Assembly: GCA_036506275.1 (NCBI GenBank)
Contig: DASXSB010000069.1
Coordinates: 1 to 51,772, forward strand
Source: DASXSB01 sp036506275
GTDB taxonomy: Bacteria > Methylomirabilota > Methylomirabilia > Rokubacteriales > CSP1-6
DNA: 51,772 nt
Direction: 5' to 3'
Shown here: positions 50,770-51,772 of the stretch, one piece after another
How positions within the stretch are numbered: position 1 is the first letter of the stretch
How the letters are laid out: the number at the start of each line of letters is the position of its first letter
Translations under genes and position numbers: made by a program
Notes under the pieces: model-generated
Database searches by the model: none
What the model was told of the DNA's origin: nothing
Seen by the model: only the letters and a program-made list of their open reading frames with translations

Positions 50770-50799
50770 TTGACAAGCTCCCGTCCTGGCGCGTAATTT
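50770..50799 (+). promoter_or_regulatory. Sigma70-like promoter of the TRAP gene
   Basis: Perfect -35 TTGACA (50770-50775) and -10 TAATTT (50794-50799) with an 18-nt spacer, the best housekeeping promoter in the window. Predicted start of transcription is near 50806, giving a leader of about 140 nt before the ATG at 50949. Within that leader a 12-codon frame (50896-50934) exists but has no good ribosome binding site. Confidence 0.7.
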
Positions 50800-50801
50800 C
50801 T

Positions 50802-50827
50802 GCGCCGTGGTTCGACCACCCAGGCGC
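50802..50827. promoter_or_regulatory. FadR/GntR-type operator at the TRAP promoter
   Basis: TGGT-TCG-ACCA (50808-50818) fits the FadR-subfamily consensus TGGTNNNACCA and lies at the predicted transcription start. It is enclosed in a larger inverted repeat, GCGCC (50802-50806) and GGCGC (50823-50827). A repressor bound here would block initiation. The same bases could fold as a 5' hairpin. No GntR gene is in the window. Confidence 0.5.
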
Positions 50828-50948
50828 TTCTAGCGCGGCGACGCGCGCGACACGACACTCCCACTGGCTTCCTAACTGGAGGGACGCGCAACTTGATGAC
50901 TTCCCCGCGCGTTTCTTTGACCGCACGATCTTGAAAGGAGGGCATCCC

Positions 50949-51772
50949 ATGACCGACGAGCATCCCCACCCCGAACCGCCGCGCCGGAAATTCCTGAAGG
51001 GTGCGGCCGCCGCCGGCGCCGCCAGCCTGGCCTTCCCGATGGTGGCGAAGGCGCAGGGCCCGATCACGATGCGCTGGCAGAGCACCTGGCCCCAGAAGGA
51101 CATCTTCCACGAGTACGCGCTCGACTTCGCGAAGAAGGTGAACGACATGACCGGCGGCGATCTGAAGATCGACGTGCTGCCGGCGGGGGCGGTGGTGCCA
51201 GCCTTCGGCCTCCTCGACGCCGTCTCGAAGGGCACGCTCGACGGTGGCCACGGCGTGCTCGTGTACCACTACGGCAAGCAGAACGCGCTCGCACTCTGGG
51301 GCTCGGGTCCGGGCTACGGCATGGACGCCAACATGCTCCTCTCCTGGCACAAGTACGGCGGGGGCAAGCAGCTCCTCACCAAGCTCTACCAGTCCATCGG
51401 CGCCAACGTGGTGTCCTTCCCCTACGGGCCGATGGCGACGCAGCCGCTCGGCTGGTACAAGAAGCAGATCACCAAGCCCGACGATTTCAAGGGCCTCAAG
51501 TTCCGCACGGTGGGCATCTCGATCGATCTCTTCCAGGGACTGGGCGCGGCCGTGAACGCGCTCCCCGGCGCCGAGATCGTGCCCGCCATCGACCGCGGGC
51601 TCCTCGACGCCGCCGAGTTCAACAACGCGACCTCCGACCGCATTCTCGGCTTCGCCGACGTGTCGAAGATCTGCATGCTTCAGAGCTACCACCAGAACGC
51701 CGAGCAGCTCGAGATCACGTTCAACAAGGCGAAGTTCGACGCGCTTCCCGACAAGATGAAGGCGATCATCGA
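50949..51772 (+). CDS. dctP: TRAP transporter solute-binding protein (3' end outside window)
   Basis: At least 274 residues; the gene runs off the window. N-terminal Tat signal (EPPRRKFLKGAAAAGA, cleavage near AKAQG). Mature part has the DctP fold: MRWQSTWPQKDIFHEYALDF, VVSFPYGPMATQPLGWYKKQ, and FKGLKFRTVGISIDLFQGLG with the conserved Arg of the carboxylate site. It binds an organic acid in the periplasm for a DctQM permease, presumably encoded downstream. ATG follows GAAAGGAGGGCATCC. Confidence 0.93.
   Translation, partial: MTDEHPHPEPPRRKFLKGAAAAGAASLAFPMVAKAQGPITMRWQSTWPQKDIFHEYALDFAKKVNDMTGGDLKIDVLPAGAVVPAFGLLDAVSKGTLDGGHGVLVYHYGKQNALALWGSGPGYGMDANMLLSWHKYGGGKQLLTKLYQSIGANVVSFPYGPMATQPLGWYKKQITKPDDFKGLKFRTVGISIDLFQGLGAAVNALPGAEIVPAIDRGLLDAAEFNNATSDRILGFADVSKICMLQSYHQNAEQLEITFNKAKFDALPDKMKAII

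Overview
This is a roughly 70% GC bacterial chromosome segment with tightly packed, mostly overlapping genes and frequent GTG/TTG starts. Nearly all genes are full-length housekeeping or nutrient-uptake genes; there are no insertion sequences, tRNAs, rRNAs or CRISPR arrays that I can see. The style (very high GC, a Tat-exported UrtA, a TRAP solute-binding protein with an N-terminal RRKFLKG motif, long-form PstC/PstA, bactofilins, leaderless-looking genes) would fit Rokubacteria/Methylomirabilota or a deep-branching high-GC proteobacterium. That assignment is inference and cannot be proved from the window.

Region 1 (1-14245) is a nitrogen island. It holds the 3' end of glutamine synthetase with a strong terminator, a small DUF4157-like gene, an alpha/beta hydrolase, an AmiR-like ANTAR antiterminator with a pseudo-receiver domain, the complete urea ABC transporter urtABCDE, and the complete urease set ureABCEFGD. 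Urea is imported, split to ammonia, and the ammonia can be fixed by glutamine synthetase. Three 66-bp tandem repeats interrupt the operon between urtC and urtD. An SRPBCC protein closes the region on the other strand.

Region 2 (14374-22709) is a low-affinity phosphate and signalling operon: DUF47/PhoU-like protein, PiT transporter, a PhoB-type regulator, a large soluble four-GAF hybrid histidine kinase, a membrane PhoR-type kinase, then glucokinase. A degenerate ABC-ATPase-like gene follows at 22763.

Region 3 (23460-30836) is the most unusual part. Two P-type ATPases, one P1-like without the expected metal-binding cysteine and one P2A-like with calcium-site residues intact, sit with a free HMA2-domain membrane protein and a small DUF5132/PacL-like membrane-anchored helix protein. 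The set is flanked by two paralogous proteins built of about 22-residue Gly/Ala repeats. I read it as a candidate membrane ATPase-plus-scaffold platform.

Region 4 (30848-38754) is the high-affinity phosphate regulon: an orphan phnG divergent from a second phoB, then pstSCAB-phoU. Direct repeats at exact 11-nt period that resemble Pho boxes lie in front of phoB and pstS.

Region 5 (38795-51772) is mixed: an EamA transporter, a LOG-family protein, a zinc-ribbon protein, two bactofilins, glutamine-dependent NAD synthetase, a minus-strand operon for surface glycoconjugate synthesis and export (flavin reductase, DegT aminotransferase, glycosyltransferase, MsbA-like ABC exporter), an mrp/LON-domain/PDZ operon, and the start of a TRAP solute-binding protein behind a clear sigma70-like promoter that overlaps a FadR/GntR-type operator. 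Several genes in this part have a -10 hexamer about 6 nt in front of the start codon and no ribosome binding site, which suggests leaderless mRNAs.
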